From assembly GCF_001693735.1 (NCBI RefSeq), contig NZ_LWDV01000010.1, positions 132,365 through 196,364 on the forward strand: 64,000 bases of DNA, given 5' to 3'. The stretch's first letter is position 1; each line of letters opens with the position of its first letter. The position numbers were made by a program, and so were the translations under genes. This document shows positions 35,994-45,995 of the stretch, piece by piece. The DNA comes from Orenia metallireducens (lineage in GTDB: Bacteria > Bacillota > Halanaerobiia > Halobacteroidales > Halobacteroidaceae). The notes under the pieces were generated by a model that was not told the origin of the DNA, did not search any database, and worked only from the letters and a program-made list of their open reading frames with translations.

Positions 35994-36028
35994 GAGGGGC
36001 GTAATATAGTAATATACTACGCCCCTTA
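35994..36028. repeat. GC-capped hairpin upstream of the radical SAM gene
   Basis: AGGGGCGTA and TACGCCCCT enclose an AT-rich, partly paired interior. Position suggests termination of transcripts from spoIVFB, but there is no clear U-run, so the role is uncertain. Confidence 0.5.
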
Positions 36029-36084
36029 GATAGCTTTTGATTATTAATTTTTCTTAGTTAAATTTTAAAGTAGATATTATTAGT

Positions 36085-36436
36085 TAATGGGTGTATTGCG
36101 ACATTTTTTGAGTTGACAGTTACGATCTTTAGAAGCGAAAAAAATTAACCTTAAAGGATAAGTTCAACTCAAGCTCAGTAAAAACCAATTACTTCACTAA
36201 ACTTCCTTTATGTTTGAACAAAGCAAGTATTCTAAATGAATAATAGTAATAATACAATCTTTGAATTAGAACTCTAAGATTATTAACTTAAATAAATATC
36301 GATTGCATAGTGAGTGGGCTCTGCAACGAAGGTTTTGTTATTTAAACCCGTAGGAAGTATTCTTGGGCTGCAACCTAAGGATTTTGTCTACTTTTTAAAA
36401 AGTAAAAATGTCGCAATATCTCTCTATTCTATCAAC
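36085..36436. repeat. MITE-like element, stem-loop type, copy C (inverted)
   Basis: Its ends are inverted copies of each other: GTGTATTGCGACATTTTT on the left and AAAAATGTCGCAATATCTC on the right. Read on the minus strand it contains GGTTGCAGCCCAAGAATACTT, CCTACGGGTTT...AAACC-type pairing, GAGCCCACTCACTATGCAATC and CTTTGTTCAAACAT, in the same order as the other copies. It fills the gap between the radical SAM gene and spoIVFB. Confidence 0.72.
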
Positions 36437-36447
36437 TTATAAACAAA

Positions 36448-37314
36448 CTACTTCAACAGATCCTTTATCGGCATCTCTATTCCTTCATTGACTAAAGAGT
36501 TGATAAATTTATCTTCTGTCACTACCCCTAATAACTTCATATCATTATCTACTACCCTAATAGTATGAAAACGGTTAGGTACTAACCTCTCAACAATTTC
36601 CTTTAATGGAGTATCTTCAACTGCAATTAATTGTTGAATATATATAACTCTCTCTTTTAAAAGGTTACCCCTCTTTTTAGCAATATATTGCATGAGAACA
36701 TAAGAAGCATATCTGCCCTCTTTTAAAGTAGCAAAATAGATAAAAAAAGCTATAAAGAGTAGAATAATATTAGCATACCCATAATAAATCCCAATCACAC
36801 CTATAACACCCAAAAATATAGCTATTACTCTACTCAATCTCAATGTATAGTATGTAGCCTCTTTAAAGCCAACCTTATTGGTCAAAAATGCTCTAACTAC
36901 ACGCCCCCCATCTAAAGGTAAAGCAGGAATTAGATTAAATAATCCAATTGTCAGATTAACCTTAATAAAATAAAATCCTGATTTTAAAGGAATAATCTTA
37001 TACCTTAATAAAATTAAAGTTATTCCTGCTAAAACAAGGTTAAAGATAGGACCTGCTAAGGAGATCTTTATCTCACTTTTAGGCTTTAGTTGAATTAAAT
37101 CTCGAAATTTTGCTACCCCCCCAAAGGGTAATAATTCAATCTCATTAACCCTAACCCCTTCTTTTTGAGCCATAAGAGAATGAGCCAATTCGTGTAAAAT
37201 TACAATAATAAAATTTATACTAGCAGTTAAAAATAGTCCTGAAATTGAAAACAAGAATAATATCAGAAGAAATAATATATTTAACTTAAATTTCACACCT
37301 AACATCTTTAACAT
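36448..37314 (-). CDS. spoIVFB: Site-2 protease, SpoIVFB type
   Basis: SpoIVFB is an intramembrane metalloprotease that in Bacillus activates sigma-K in the mother cell. The 288-residue protein has a membrane core with the zinc motif HELAHS (about residue 40), PLDGGRVVRA as third-ligand motif, and a C-terminal CBS region (RFHTIRVVDNDMKLLGVVTEDK). The start at 37314 follows AAGGTGG. No spoIVFA is adjacent. Position after rodA and before rng agrees with the usual gene order. A sporulation role is inferred from the family. Confidence 0.9.
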   Translation of the reverse strand: MLKMLGVKFKLNILFLLILFLFSISGLFLTASINFIIVILHELAHSLMAQKEGVRVNEIELLPFGGVAKFRDLIQLKPKSEIKISLAGPIFNLVLAGITLILLRYKIIPLKSGFYFIKVNLTIGLFNLIPALPLDGGRVVRAFLTNKVGFKEATYYTLRLSRVIAIFLGVIGVIGIYYGYANIILLFIAFFIYFATLKEGRYASYVLMQYIAKKRGNLLKERVIYIQQLIAVEDTPLKEIVERLVPNRFHTIRVVDNDMKLLGVVTEDKFINSLVNEGIEMPIKDLLK

Positions 37315-37380
37315 CCTATTGCCACCTTCTTTCATTAATATAAATATTAGTGGCAATAATCTAATATGTCTATTAAATAG

Positions 37381-37443
37381 AGTGACAAGTAACAGATAAC
37401 AAGTAATAAGCCACTTATCACTCGCTTCTTGTTACTTGTCACT
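37381..37443. repeat. 14-bp inverted repeat within degenerate tandem repeats, after rodA
   Basis: AGTGACAAGTAACA and TGTTACTTGTCACT are exact complements enclosing further AAGTAATAAG and CACTTATCAC copies. The block lies between rodA and spoIVFB. It is the clearest case of a degenerate AGTAACAAGTGAC repeat type present at several gene ends. Confidence 0.7.
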
Positions 37444-37449
37444 ACTTAA

Positions 37450-38577
37450 CTAAAAGAGCATCTTCTTTCTCCTAATATTAACATTCATAATAATAGCAAT
37501 TGCCATTAAATTTGTCAACAAAGAACTACCTCCATAACTAAGAAATGGAAGAGGAATTCCTGTAACAGGCATTATACCAATAGTCATACCCACATTCTCC
37601 AAAATATGGAAAGCAAACATCGATAAGATGCCAACTACCAATAACTGCCCAAATTCATCTTTAGCCTCCATTGCCACCTTTACTCCTCTCCATAAAAGGA
37701 GCAGATATAATAATAAGATTAATAGAGCACCAATAAAACCAAATTCTTCACCTAAGACTGAAAATATAAAGTCAGTATGGCGCTCAGGTAGAAAATTAAG
37801 CTGATTCTGGGTTCCTCCAAAAAGACCTTTTCCTAATAGCCCCCCAGACCCTATAGCAATTTTTGATTGAATCACATTATATCCTGCACCTAAAGGGTCT
37901 AATTGAGGGTTGACTAAAACCAATAATCGATTTAACTGATATTGCTTTAAAGGAATTGGTACCCCCCAATAAATATGAACTGTTATCCAAGCCACTACTG
38001 TACCTATTCCACTTAAAAAAGTTCCTACTAGAAACTTAGCATTAGCTCCAGCTACATATATCATTCCAACAAAGATAGCTATTAATACTAAAGCCGAACC
38101 CAAGTCATTTTGTAATAAAACCAATATAAAAGGGACACCTATATATATCCCTGGAACTATCAATCCTAAAATATAATAAACATTATATTTACCTTTAGCC
38201 AGAACATCAGCCAAGGCAATAATCACAGCTAATTTAGCAGTTTCAGCTGGCTGAAAATTAACTGGACCTAACCTAATCCACCCCTGACCACCTTTTATAG
38301 TACTACCGAAAAATAGTACTGTAAGGAGGATTAAAATGTTTAAAACATAGATAACACTAACGTAATCTCGTAAAATCCTGTAATCAAAGAATAGACTAAT
38401 AATAACCAGAATAATTCCAACTATAGCAGCTATAATCTGTTTCTTCAAAAAAGTATTCTGCAATAGGGGATTATCTGTGATATTAGTAGCACTACCAATA
38501 ATCACTAGACCTGTTATGATTAATAATAGAGTAATTATTGGTATTAAATAGTCAATATTCTTAATTAGCTTCTTAAT
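37450..38577 (-). CDS. rodA: RodA peptidoglycan glycosyltransferase
   Basis: RodA is the SEDS-family polymerase of the elongasome, working with PBP2 (mrdA upstream). Family motifs: GGQGWIRLGPVNFQPAE, PERHTDFIFSVLGEEFG and PFLSYGGSS. From the first canonical codon (GTG at 38505) the product lacks transmembrane helix 1. The frame stays open upstream and encodes KKLIKNIDYLIPII then LLLIITGLVIIGSA, exactly the RodA N-terminus, behind GGGAGGGG. No ATG, GTG or TTG is available between the in-frame stop and 38505, so I place the start at the ATT at 38577 (375 residues). ATA at 38580 is possible. Confidence 0.85.
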   Translation of the reverse strand: MKKLIKNIDYLIPIITLLLIITGLVIIGSATNITDNPLLQNTFLKKQIIAAIVGIILVIISLFFDYRILRDYVSVIYVLNILILLTVLFFGSTIKGGQGWIRLGPVNFQPAETAKLAVIIALADVLAKGKYNVYYILGLIVPGIYIGVPFILVLLQNDLGSALVLIAIFVGMIYVAGANAKFLVGTFLSGIGTVVAWITVHIYWGVPIPLKQYQLNRLLVLVNPQLDPLGAGYNVIQSKIAIGSGGLLGKGLFGGTQNQLNFLPERHTDFIFSVLGEEFGFIGALLILLLYLLLLWRGVKVAMEAKDEFGQLLVVGILSMFAFHILENVGMTIGIMPVTGIPLPFLSYGGSSLLTNLMAIAIIMNVNIRRKKMLF

Positions 38578-38702
38578 TATAATCCCCTCCCTTATTTATT
38601 ATCCTAATTCTATAGCTAATCAATTATAAAATCTTAGTATACCTTTAAATCATTCTCTCTTTTCACTAATAAATTATATAATATTAAATAATATTAGTCC
38701 AC

Positions 38703-38741
38703 CAAAAATTAAGACCAGGTTCAACCTGGTCTTAATTTTTA
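38703..38741. terminator. Terminator between minE and rodA
   Basis: AATTAAGACCAGG and CCTGGTCTTAATT pair around TTCAA, flanked by A and T runs on both sides. It lies about 90 bp after minE and should end the minCDE transcript. Confidence 0.78.
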
Positions 38742-38831
38742 AATCTATTCTTAATAATTGAAAATTAACTAAATAAAGTCGATTTTAAAAATAATGATAA
38801 ATAAATTCTATTAATTATAAAATATTTACCT

Positions 38832-39116
38832 TTATCTCTTCTTTAGTCTTTTAATTGGTATATTTGCAATTAAAGCTACGGAATTATCTTGTCGCTCTAA
38901 ATCCATATCTATTCTCTCATCATCTATATCTAAATATTTAGAGATTACCTCAATTAACTCTTCCTTCATTTCCTCAATTATCTCTGGAGATACCCCTATT
39001 CTATCATGCACTAGCACTAACCTCAACCTTTCTTTAGCTACATCTTTACTAGAAACATCTTCCTTGTTGTTAAAAATCCCTTTCATTATATCTAACAAAC
39101 TTCTTTTCCCTCCCAC
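38832..39116 (-). CDS. minE: Cell-division topological specificity factor MinE
   Basis: MinE stimulates MinD ATPase and limits MinCD to the poles. The 94 residues carry the anti-MinCD helix region (AKERLRLVLVHDRIGVSPE) and the dimer-forming C-terminal half (MDLERQDNSVALIANIPI). Presence of MinE with MinCD points to the oscillating system. The 170-bp gap to minD holds no recognised element. Confidence 0.93.
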   Translation of the reverse strand: MGGKRSLLDIMKGIFNNKEDVSSKDVAKERLRLVLVHDRIGVSPEIIEEMKEELIEVISKYLDIDDERIDMDLERQDNSVALIANIPIKRLKKR

Positions 39117-39286
39117 AACCCTATTTTTAAATTTATTTCATCATCTAGAAAGAATTACAGTTAGCCAAAATCAATACTATATCTGGCTACCAAATAGTCC
39201 TCTACATCAATAAGGTTTCTTTTTAGGGCTTTTATTAAACTAACAGATTTAATAAAACTTCAGACATTATATAACTTTAATCCTTA

Positions 39287-40078
39287 TTATCCTAATCCCA
39301 CTAAGCGCTTTATCTTGTTTAATAATCCCTCTTCTAAATCAATTAACGGAACCTCTTCCCCTTCAATTCTGCGGGTAATGTTCCAGAAGGCTTCTCCTGA
39401 ACGACTATTCTCTGCTAAAACTACTGGCTCACCCTTATTTGTGGATACAACAATCTTCTCATCTTCAGGTACAATCCCCAGTAATTTTATAGCTAAAATT
39501 TCAATCATATCCTCAATATCCATCATATCTCCACGATTTATCATATCTATTCGCACACGATTTATGATCAATTGTGGGTCATGAACGCCTTCTGCCTCTA
39601 ACATCCCAACAATTCTATCTGCATCTCTAACTGCCGAAACCTCTGGAGTAGTTACTACTATTGCTTCATCGGCCCCTGCTATAGCATTTTTAAATCCTTG
39701 CTCAATACCTGCTGGACAATCGATAATAATATAATCAAAATCTTCCCTTAATTGATCAGTCAATTCAATCATCTGTTCAGGAGTAACAGCAGTCTTGTCC
39801 CTAGTTTGGGCAGCAGGCAACAGACATAAGCTACTATACCTCTTATCCTTAATTAAAGCCTGTTCTAATCTACAGTTGCCTTCCACTACATCAACTATAT
39901 CATATACAATTCTATTCTCTAAACCTAATACTACATCTAAATTACGCAACCCTATATCAGCATCTATCAATACAACTTTCTTTCCTAATTTAGCTAAACC
40001 AGTCCCTAGATTGGCAGTTGTTGTAGTCTTTCCAACCCCACCTTTTCCAGAAGTGATAACATAAGCCTTTCCAGCCAT
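39287..40078 (-). CDS. minD: Septum-site determining ATPase MinD
   Basis: MinD is a membrane-binding ParA-type ATPase, 263 residues. It has the deviant Walker A GKGGVGKTTTTAN near residue 10, IDADIGLRNLDV, and DYIIIDCPAG. The end GLLNKIKRLVGLG is an amphipathic helix for membrane binding. The ATG at 40078 follows AAAGGGGG. It lies 14 bp after minC. Confidence 0.97.
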   Translation of the reverse strand: MAGKAYVITSGKGGVGKTTTTANLGTGLAKLGKKVVLIDADIGLRNLDVVLGLENRIVYDIVDVVEGNCRLEQALIKDKRYSSLCLLPAAQTRDKTAVTPEQMIELTDQLREDFDYIIIDCPAGIEQGFKNAIAGADEAIVVTTPEVSAVRDADRIVGMLEAEGVHDPQLIINRVRIDMINRGDMMDIEDMIEILAIKLLGIVPEDEKIVVSTNKGEPVVLAENSRSGEAFWNITRRIEGEEVPLIDLEEGLLNKIKRLVGLG

Positions 40079-40091
40079 CAAAATACCCCCT

Positions 40092-40703
40092 TTACTTTCT
40101 CAAATAGTCAATAATAATATGTTTATCTTTCAAAGAAGCAATCTCTGGAGTGTCAGGAGAATTAGGAGGAATATCAGGAGCACGGGTAATATAATTTGCA
40201 ATCCTAAGCTGAGTAGGCTCTAGTCTAAAGGCTGATATAGTAGCTGATGTATCGCCTTTAGCTCCTGCGTGAGCAATACCCCTAAAATGACCCATGACTA
40301 CTATATCACCTTCTGCTACAATCTCTGCACCAGGATTTACGTCTCCTAAAACTACAATATTGCCTTCAAATCTCACAGTCTGTCCTGAGCGTATTGTACG
40401 TTTAACCAATAGTGTATCTCCCTCTTCCTTGGAGTCTACAAACCTATTATCATTATTGATAAACTCAATCACCGAAATACCCCGTTGTTCTTTGAAAATT
40501 TCTAATAATTCATTCTTCTGCTTAATAGTTAAACCCCTTCTACCCAATTTAATTCTAACCATCATATCATCATCGAAAAAATCCCCGGCTTCGATAAACT
40601 TACTCCTTAATTCATCTTTAATATAATCAAATTCTAATTCATCATTCAAAATTATAATAAGCCCTTCTAAATCACCTTTAAATGTCACTCCTCTATTCAG
40701 CAT
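40092..40703 (-). CDS. minC: Septum-site inhibitor MinC
   Basis: MinC blocks FtsZ polymerisation away from mid-cell. The 203 residues have an N-terminal domain (VTFKGDLEGLIIILND) and the C-terminal beta-helix (RTIRSGQTVRFEGNIVVLGD, NPGAEIVAEGDIVVMG, RGIAHAG). It follows mrdA after 96 bp. Confidence 0.95.
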   Translation of the reverse strand: MLNRGVTFKGDLEGLIIILNDELEFDYIKDELRSKFIEAGDFFDDDMMVRIKLGRRGLTIKQKNELLEIFKEQRGISVIEFINNDNRFVDSKEEGDTLLVKRTIRSGQTVRFEGNIVVLGDVNPGAEIVAEGDIVVMGHFRGIAHAGAKGDTSATISAFRLEPTQLRIANYITRAPDIPPNSPDTPEIASLKDKHIIIDYLRK

Positions 40704-40799
40704 CTTACTTCCTCCTAGATAATCAATGAATCTAAAAATATAATAGTGACCATTAATCTCATATTAGTTGATTATAATAATCCATTGATTTTATATCTC

Positions 40800-42644
40800 T
40801 TATTCAGAGCCTTCATCCTCAGAGATTAATTCTAAATCAAAATACTCCTTAATAATCTCTTTAACTATAGGTAATGTATTACCACTTGAAGTTCCATACT
40901 CGATAAAAACAACGATTGCAATCTCTGGTTTATCAGCAGGTACATACCCAGCAAACCATCCATGATTGGGTCTATCTTGCCCAGTTTGAGCAGTTCCAGT
41001 CTTTCCAGCCACAGTTATAGGTAAATCTTCAAAGGCTCTTCTTGCTGTACCATAAGTAGTAACAGCTTTTATCCCTTTTCGAATTGTCTCCAAAGTATCT
41101 TTGGAAAGAGACATCTCATTTAGTAATTTAGGCTCCAAATCTTTAATCACCTTACCATCCCTATCAACTATCTTATCAGTCAATAAAGGCTGATATATCT
41201 TACCACCATTAGCTACAGCACTGATGAGATTTACCAACTGAATAGGAGATGTTCTTAAGTTTCCTTGTCCGATAGATAAGTTAATACTATATCCTGGATA
41301 CCAAATCTTATCCTCTCTCTTTTTAAAATAACTCTTTCTCCATTCAGGGTCAGGCACTAACCCAGTAGCTTCATTATTTAAGTCTATTCCAGTCTTCTCT
41401 CCTAGACCAAATTCCCTAGCATAATCTTGTAAAAGAGTTTTATCTTTCTTATATAATTGATGTCCTAATTGAAAGAAGACTGGGTTATTAGACCAAGCAA
41501 TAGCCTCTAGAAAATCTAACTTACCTCTACCTACATCAGACCAGTTACGGAAGGTAACCCCACCTGTCTTATAATAACCTGGATCATAAAATTCTGTATC
41601 TGACCTGACCCCCAACTCCTCCATACCTGCTACCCCAGTTACTATCTTAAAAATAGATCCAGAAGGAGCACTAGTAGCAATCGCTCTATTTAATAAAGGT
41701 TTTTTAGGGTCAGTACTCAGCCTTGTCCAATCCTCTTGAGAGATCCCTCCTACAAATAAATTTGGATTATAATCTGGCAAGCTAGCCATAGCCAAGATAC
41801 TACCATCATAAGGATTTGTTACTATTACTGCTCCACCTCTAGGTGGTTCAATAATATCTTCATCCTCCTTAGCCAATTCTGTTAATAAATCAAGCTCTTG
41901 AGCCAATATCCTTTCAACACTCTCTTGTAATTGAGCATCTATATTCAAAACTAAATCATAACCTGCAATAGGTTCTTCTACCCCAAGAGTCCTTATCTTC
42001 TCTCCTATATTATTAACCTCTACAAGCTCTCTTCCTTCTTTTCCTCGAAGATACTCTTCATAAGATAATTCCAGACCTGTCTTACCGATGATATCCCCAA
42101 CATTATAACCCTCTTCTGAAAGGTTCTCTAATTCACTAGCTGAAATCTCCCCTACATATCCTAAAACATGACTAGCCAACTTATCATAAACATACTCTCT
42201 CATTGGAATCTCTTCTAGAATAACACCAGATAACTCACTTTTATTCTCTTCTAACAAGACTAGCTCTTCATGACTTATATTTCTCTTTAATCTAACAGTC
42301 TTTCCCTTTGTTGCTTTATTGACCTTCTCATGGGCTAATTCTATATCTAAACCGATAATTTGGTTTAGTTTCTCCAGAGTATCATCTAAATCTTTAATAT
42401 CTTCTGGAATGATTGAAAGGGTATAAGCCAACTTATTAGAGACCAATACCTTGCCATTTTTATCATAAATCCTTCCTCTAGGAGCACTAATAGACCTAAG
42501 AGAAGTTCTATTTCCTTCTGATAGTTCTTTAAATCTCTGACCTTGATAAATCTGTAGATAATAAAGTCTACCAATTAATAAGAGAAAGATAGCCACTAAT
42601 ATCAGAGTAAAGGGAAATAATCTTTTCTCATTATTATCAATCAA
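40800..42644 (-). CDS. mrdA: Penicillin-binding protein 2 (elongasome transpeptidase)
   Basis: This class B PBP crosslinks side-wall peptidoglycan with RodA. The 614 residues show one N-terminal anchor (about 12-30), a dimerisation domain with RGRIYDKNGKVL, and the transpeptidase motifs SGSIFK (the SxxK serine), SNN and KTGTAQ. The start is TTG after GGAGG and overlaps the mreD stop by 8 bp. Elongation function is inferred from mre/rod neighbours. Confidence 0.95.
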   Translation of the reverse strand: MIDNNEKRLFPFTLILVAIFLLLIGRLYYLQIYQGQRFKELSEGNRTSLRSISAPRGRIYDKNGKVLVSNKLAYTLSIIPEDIKDLDDTLEKLNQIIGLDIELAHEKVNKATKGKTVRLKRNISHEELVLLEENKSELSGVILEEIPMREYVYDKLASHVLGYVGEISASELENLSEEGYNVGDIIGKTGLELSYEEYLRGKEGRELVEVNNIGEKIRTLGVEEPIAGYDLVLNIDAQLQESVERILAQELDLLTELAKEDEDIIEPPRGGAVIVTNPYDGSILAMASLPDYNPNLFVGGISQEDWTRLSTDPKKPLLNRAIATSAPSGSIFKIVTGVAGMEELGVRSDTEFYDPGYYKTGGVTFRNWSDVGRGKLDFLEAIAWSNNPVFFQLGHQLYKKDKTLLQDYAREFGLGEKTGIDLNNEATGLVPDPEWRKSYFKKREDKIWYPGYSINLSIGQGNLRTSPIQLVNLISAVANGGKIYQPLLTDKIVDRDGKVIKDLEPKLLNEMSLSKDTLETIRKGIKAVTTYGTARRAFEDLPITVAGKTGTAQTGQDRPNHGWFAGYVPADKPEIAIVVFIEYGTSSGNTLPIVKEIIKEYFDLELISEDEGSE

Positions 42645-43137
42645 TAAATTTCCTCCTAGCTAAATAATTATTAATTTTATAAATTAATATATTTAAAATT
42701 ACAGATAATATAGAATTATAAATCACCAAAGGAATAATTACAGATCTAAGCACAACTTCAATGGACAACTCTGTTAGAAGATAATCTGTAAAAGAAATTA
42801 TCAATAACTGGTTAATAATAGTAGCTATAGCTACCCCAACAGGAGGTACTATTATATTCTGTGGATAGATATGATCTTTAAGAAATCCAAATAAGTAACC
42901 TACAATCGCTTTACTGATAGCATTAATTCCAAAAAGTCCACCAGAAAACCAATCCTGTAATAAGCCTGTAAAAAAACCTAAAGCCCCTCCTACAGTCTTG
43001 CCACGATAGATAGCTAATAGAGTGATTATAATCAGAAGTAAATCAGGTATTATATTATAAAAAAGACTACAAGGAATAATAGCACTTTGCAAAACAAAAG
43101 CCATAAACACCAAAAGACCATATAATAAATAAACCAT
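42637..43137 (-). CDS. mreD: Rod-shape determining protein MreD
   Basis: This is an integral membrane protein of 166 residues with five or so hydrophobic segments, including IPDLLLIIITLLAIYRG and GFFTGLLQDWFSGGLFG, which are typical of MreD. It shares its first base with the end of mreC and overlaps mrdA, so the genes are translated together. Confidence 0.92.
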   Translation of the reverse strand: MVYLLYGLLVFMAFVLQSAIIPCSLFYNIIPDLLLIIITLLAIYRGKTVGGALGFFTGLLQDWFSGGLFGINAISKAIVGYLFGFLKDHIYPQNIIVPPVGVAIATIINQLLIISFTDYLLTELSIEVVLRSVIIPLVIYNSILSVILNILIYKINNYLARRKFID

Positions 43138-44021
43138 TATTCTCTTTCTCCTTCAAGTTGATGATTAGAATTTAAAGGCTCAAGTAAATCGACCTTAGTA
43201 CTAAAGTCAGTAATAACCAACACCTCTTCTACTTTTCTAACATCTATAAAAGGAGCTATGAGCGCTGACTGGGTTAATCCATAATTATCAGGGCTCACTG
43301 ATATAACTTTTCCTATTGGTAACCCTTTAGGATAGTACTGTGAACCTGATGTAACAATCGTATCACCTATACCGATATCAGCATCCCAAGATAAATTGTT
43401 CATTAGAAGCCTACTCTCTTGAGTTTGCCCCTTGACCACCCCTAAATTACGGGAATCTTTCCTCTGGACAAGCCCTCCTGCTACAAAGTTACCATCATTG
43501 ATCAATAGAATCTGTGCTGTATGCGCAGTAACTTGCTGGGTAATTCCTAGCAAATATCCACCTTTAGCAACTACAGGCATCTTACGCCTAATTCCAGATT
43601 TGCTCCCTCTATCTATAACTAAAATATTAGACCAATTGTCAGCACTATGTCCAATCACCGTCCCACCTACTACTTTATAAGGTGCATACTTTTTAAAATT
43701 TAAGGATTCTCTCAATCTATGATTCTCTAGCATTATCTTTTCTATCTGCCTTAAACTATAATTTAATTTTTCTATCTTGTCCTTTAACTCTTCATTCTCT
43801 TCCTTTACACTCTTATAATCTAAGATTACTCTAAGAGTGCCTTTAGAAAAATCTTGGATACTATTGACTACAACAAATCCTGGTCTCAATAAATCAATAA
43901 CTAGCCCTTCAAATTTATTATAATCCCTATCTCTTCCTACAAGATTAATAAACCTAATCAAGACTACAACAAGGAAAATAATTACTATCTTCTTACGATG
44001 TTCCTTTAAAAACTCTAACAT
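43137..44021 (-). CDS. mreC: Rod-shape determining protein MreC
   Basis: MreC is a single-pass membrane scaffold that links MreB filaments to PBP2. The 294 residues contain one anchor (about 10-26), a coiled coil (about 65-105) and a beta-rich domain (VVGGTVIGHSADNWSN, VTSGSQYYPKGLPIG). The ATG at 44021 follows AAGGTG. About 195 bp with no recognised element separates it from mreB. Confidence 0.94.
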   Translation of the reverse strand: MLEFLKEHRKKIVIIFLVVVLIRFINLVGRDRDYNKFEGLVIDLLRPGFVVVNSIQDFSKGTLRVILDYKSVKEENEELKDKIEKLNYSLRQIEKIMLENHRLRESLNFKKYAPYKVVGGTVIGHSADNWSNILVIDRGSKSGIRRKMPVVAKGGYLLGITQQVTAHTAQILLINDGNFVAGGLVQRKDSRNLGVVKGQTQESRLLMNNLSWDADIGIGDTIVTSGSQYYPKGLPIGKVISVSPDNYGLTQSALIAPFIDVRKVEEVLVITDFSTKVDLLEPLNSNHQLEGERE

Positions 44022-44216
44022 AGCTATCACCTTAATCTCAGATTACTATTTTTTAACTCTTTAAAATCAAATTATTATAAATTATAATGCCATAAATTAG
44101 GTAGCTTAATAGCCACAAGTTATAGTCAGCTAACTTTAAAATAAATTTGATTCTAAAGTTGTAAAACTATAAAACCTGTGGCATTTATATATCATTAATT
44201 AGTTTACTATAATAAT

Positions 44217-45278
44217 CTAGGATAATCTTTTTGGAGTGATTAGTACATTCTTAAGGTTATTTATCTCTTCCAATACTTTACCAGTACCATAAACAACACA
44301 ATCTAAAGGATCATCGGCCAAATAGACAGGCATTCCAGTCTCTTGAGAGATAAGCTGGTCTAAACCATTTAATAATGAACCTCCCCCAGCCATAACAATA
44401 CCTCTATCCATAATATCAGCTGATAATTCTGGCGGAGTATTCTCTAAAGTACTCTTGACCGCTCTAATAATATCATTAACTGGCTCCCTTAAAGCCTGTT
44501 GAATCTCTTCAGCAGTTATTGTTACAGTCTTAGGTAGACCATTAACTAAATCTCTACCTCTAATATCCATTGTATCATCTAAATTTAGCTCTGAATTAGA
44601 CCCTATATAAGCAGAACCTATAGAAATCTTAATCTGTTCAGCAGTTCTCTCTCCAATCATCAAGTTGTATGTATTTTTGATATAATGGACAATTGCATCA
44701 TCAAGCTCATCTCCACCAACTCTGATAGAATCTTTAGTTACAATTCCACCTAGAGAGATTACAGCTACTTCTGTAGTTCCTCCTCCAATATCTACAACCA
44801 TATTACCTGTAGCTTCATGAACAGGAAGACCTGCACCAATTGCTGCAGCCATAGGCTCTTCAATCAAATAAGCTTCTCTAGCACCAGCATGTAAAGAAGC
44901 ATCAATAACTGCACGCTTTTCTACCTCAGTAACACCAGAAGGTACACAAACGATAATCCTTGGTCTAACTAGACGCTTACGTTTATGAGCCTTAGTAATA
45001 AAATACCTTAACATCTTTTCAGTAACTTCAAAATCAGCAATAACACCATCTTTCATCGGTCTAATTGCTACGATATTACCAGGAGTACGTCCAATCATCT
45101 TCTTAGCCTCGTCACCAACAGCCAATACCTCTTCTTTAGAAGTATTTTTTTGAATTGCAACTACAGATGGCTCTCGAATCAATACTCCTTTTCCTCTAAT
45201 ATAAACCAACGTATTAGCAGTTCCTAAATCTATCCCCATATCTCTAGAAAATGGAGCAGTAAAAATATTCATTACCAT
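44217..45278 (-). CDS. mreB: Rod-shape determining protein MreB
   Basis: MreB is the actin homologue that directs side-wall synthesis. The 353 residues have [17 protein letters not shown] near the start, [18 protein letters not shown] in the middle and [12 protein letters not shown] near the end. The start at 45278 is chosen after AAAGGGGA; a second ATG two codons later is possible. It follows radC by 27 bp. Confidence 0.97.
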   Translation of the reverse strand: MVMNIFTAPFSRDMGIDLGTANTLVYIRGKGVLIREPSVVAIQKNTSKEEVLAVGDEAKKMIGRTPGNIVAIRPMKDGVIADFEVTEKMLRYFITKAHKRKRLVRPRIIVCVPSGVTEVEKRAVIDASLHAGAREAYLIEEPMAAAIGAGLPVHEATGNMVVDIGGGTTEVAVISLGGIVTKDSIRVGGDELDDAIVHYIKNTYNLMIGERTAEQIKISIGSAYIGSNSELNLDDTMDIRGRDLVNGLPKTVTITAEEIQQALREPVNDIIRAVKSTLENTPPELSADIMDRGIVMAGGGSLLNGLDQLISQETGMPVYLADDPLDCVVYGTGKVLEEINNLKNVLITPKRLS

Positions 45279-45305
45279 AACTATATCCCCTTTCACAATA
45301 ACTGT

Positions 45306-45995
45306 TTAAAATAAATTTTGAGCCTTTAAACTATTATATTTATCTTTACCAATAATTAAATGGTCTAAAACTTCAATCCCTACCAACTTCCCTACTTTAA
45401 AAAGGCGCTTAGTGACATCTATGTCCTCTAAACTAGGTGTTAAATCTCCACTAGGGTGATTGTGGGCTAAGATTATTGAAGCAGCACTCTTTTTAATCGC
45501 ATAGCGAAAGACCTCTCTTGGATGAACTATAGAACTATTTAAGCTCCCTTTAGAAATCTCACTAATTCCTATAATCTGATTCTTAATATCAAGTACAACA
45601 ACTATGAACTTCTCTTGATGGTCATAGCCTATCTTAGGAATTAATATTTCAGCTACTTCACCTGGCGAATGAACCTTAGTCAAATCTCTTCTTGCAATAT
45701 TTAATTTTTTACTAAGCTCAGCTACAGCCTTTAATTGGGTAGCTTTAGCTAACCCAATTCCTTTAATTTCTTGTAACTCCTCTATACTATACTCTACCAA
45801 ACAATTTATCCCTTCACAAGTGGTTAATAATTTATTAGCCAAATCTAAAGCAGTATTCTCTTGAGAACCTGTTCTTAGTATTAAGGCCAATAACTCAGCT
45901 GTTGATAAACTTTCAGGACCATACTTTACCATCTTCTCTCTAGGTCTCTCTTCAGTAGGCATATCCTTAATTGTTAGATAATTATTGATACTCAA
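45306..45995 (-). CDS. radC: RadC family JAB/MPN-domain protein
   Basis: The 229-residue protein has an N-terminal helix-hairpin-helix region (IEELQEIKGIGLAKATQLKA is the usual place). A JAMM metal site follows, AHNHPSGDLTPSLED. Despite its name the family is not proven to act in repair. The start overlaps the maf stop by 4 bp. Confidence 0.93.
   Translation of the reverse strand: MSINNYLTIKDMPTEERPREKMVKYGPESLSTAELLALILRTGSQENTALDLANKLLTTCEGINCLVEYSIEELQEIKGIGLAKATQLKAVAELSKKLNIARRDLTKVHSPGEVAEILIPKIGYDHQEKFIVVVLDIKNQIIGISEISKGSLNSSIVHPREVFRYAIKKSAASIILAHNHPSGDLTPSLEDIDVTKRLFKVGKLVGIEVLDHLIIGKDKYNSLKAQNLF

Noticed and set aside
44022-44216. A possible RNA element between mreC and mreB.
   Set aside because: It is AT-rich with no stable hairpin or conserved block that I can point to.
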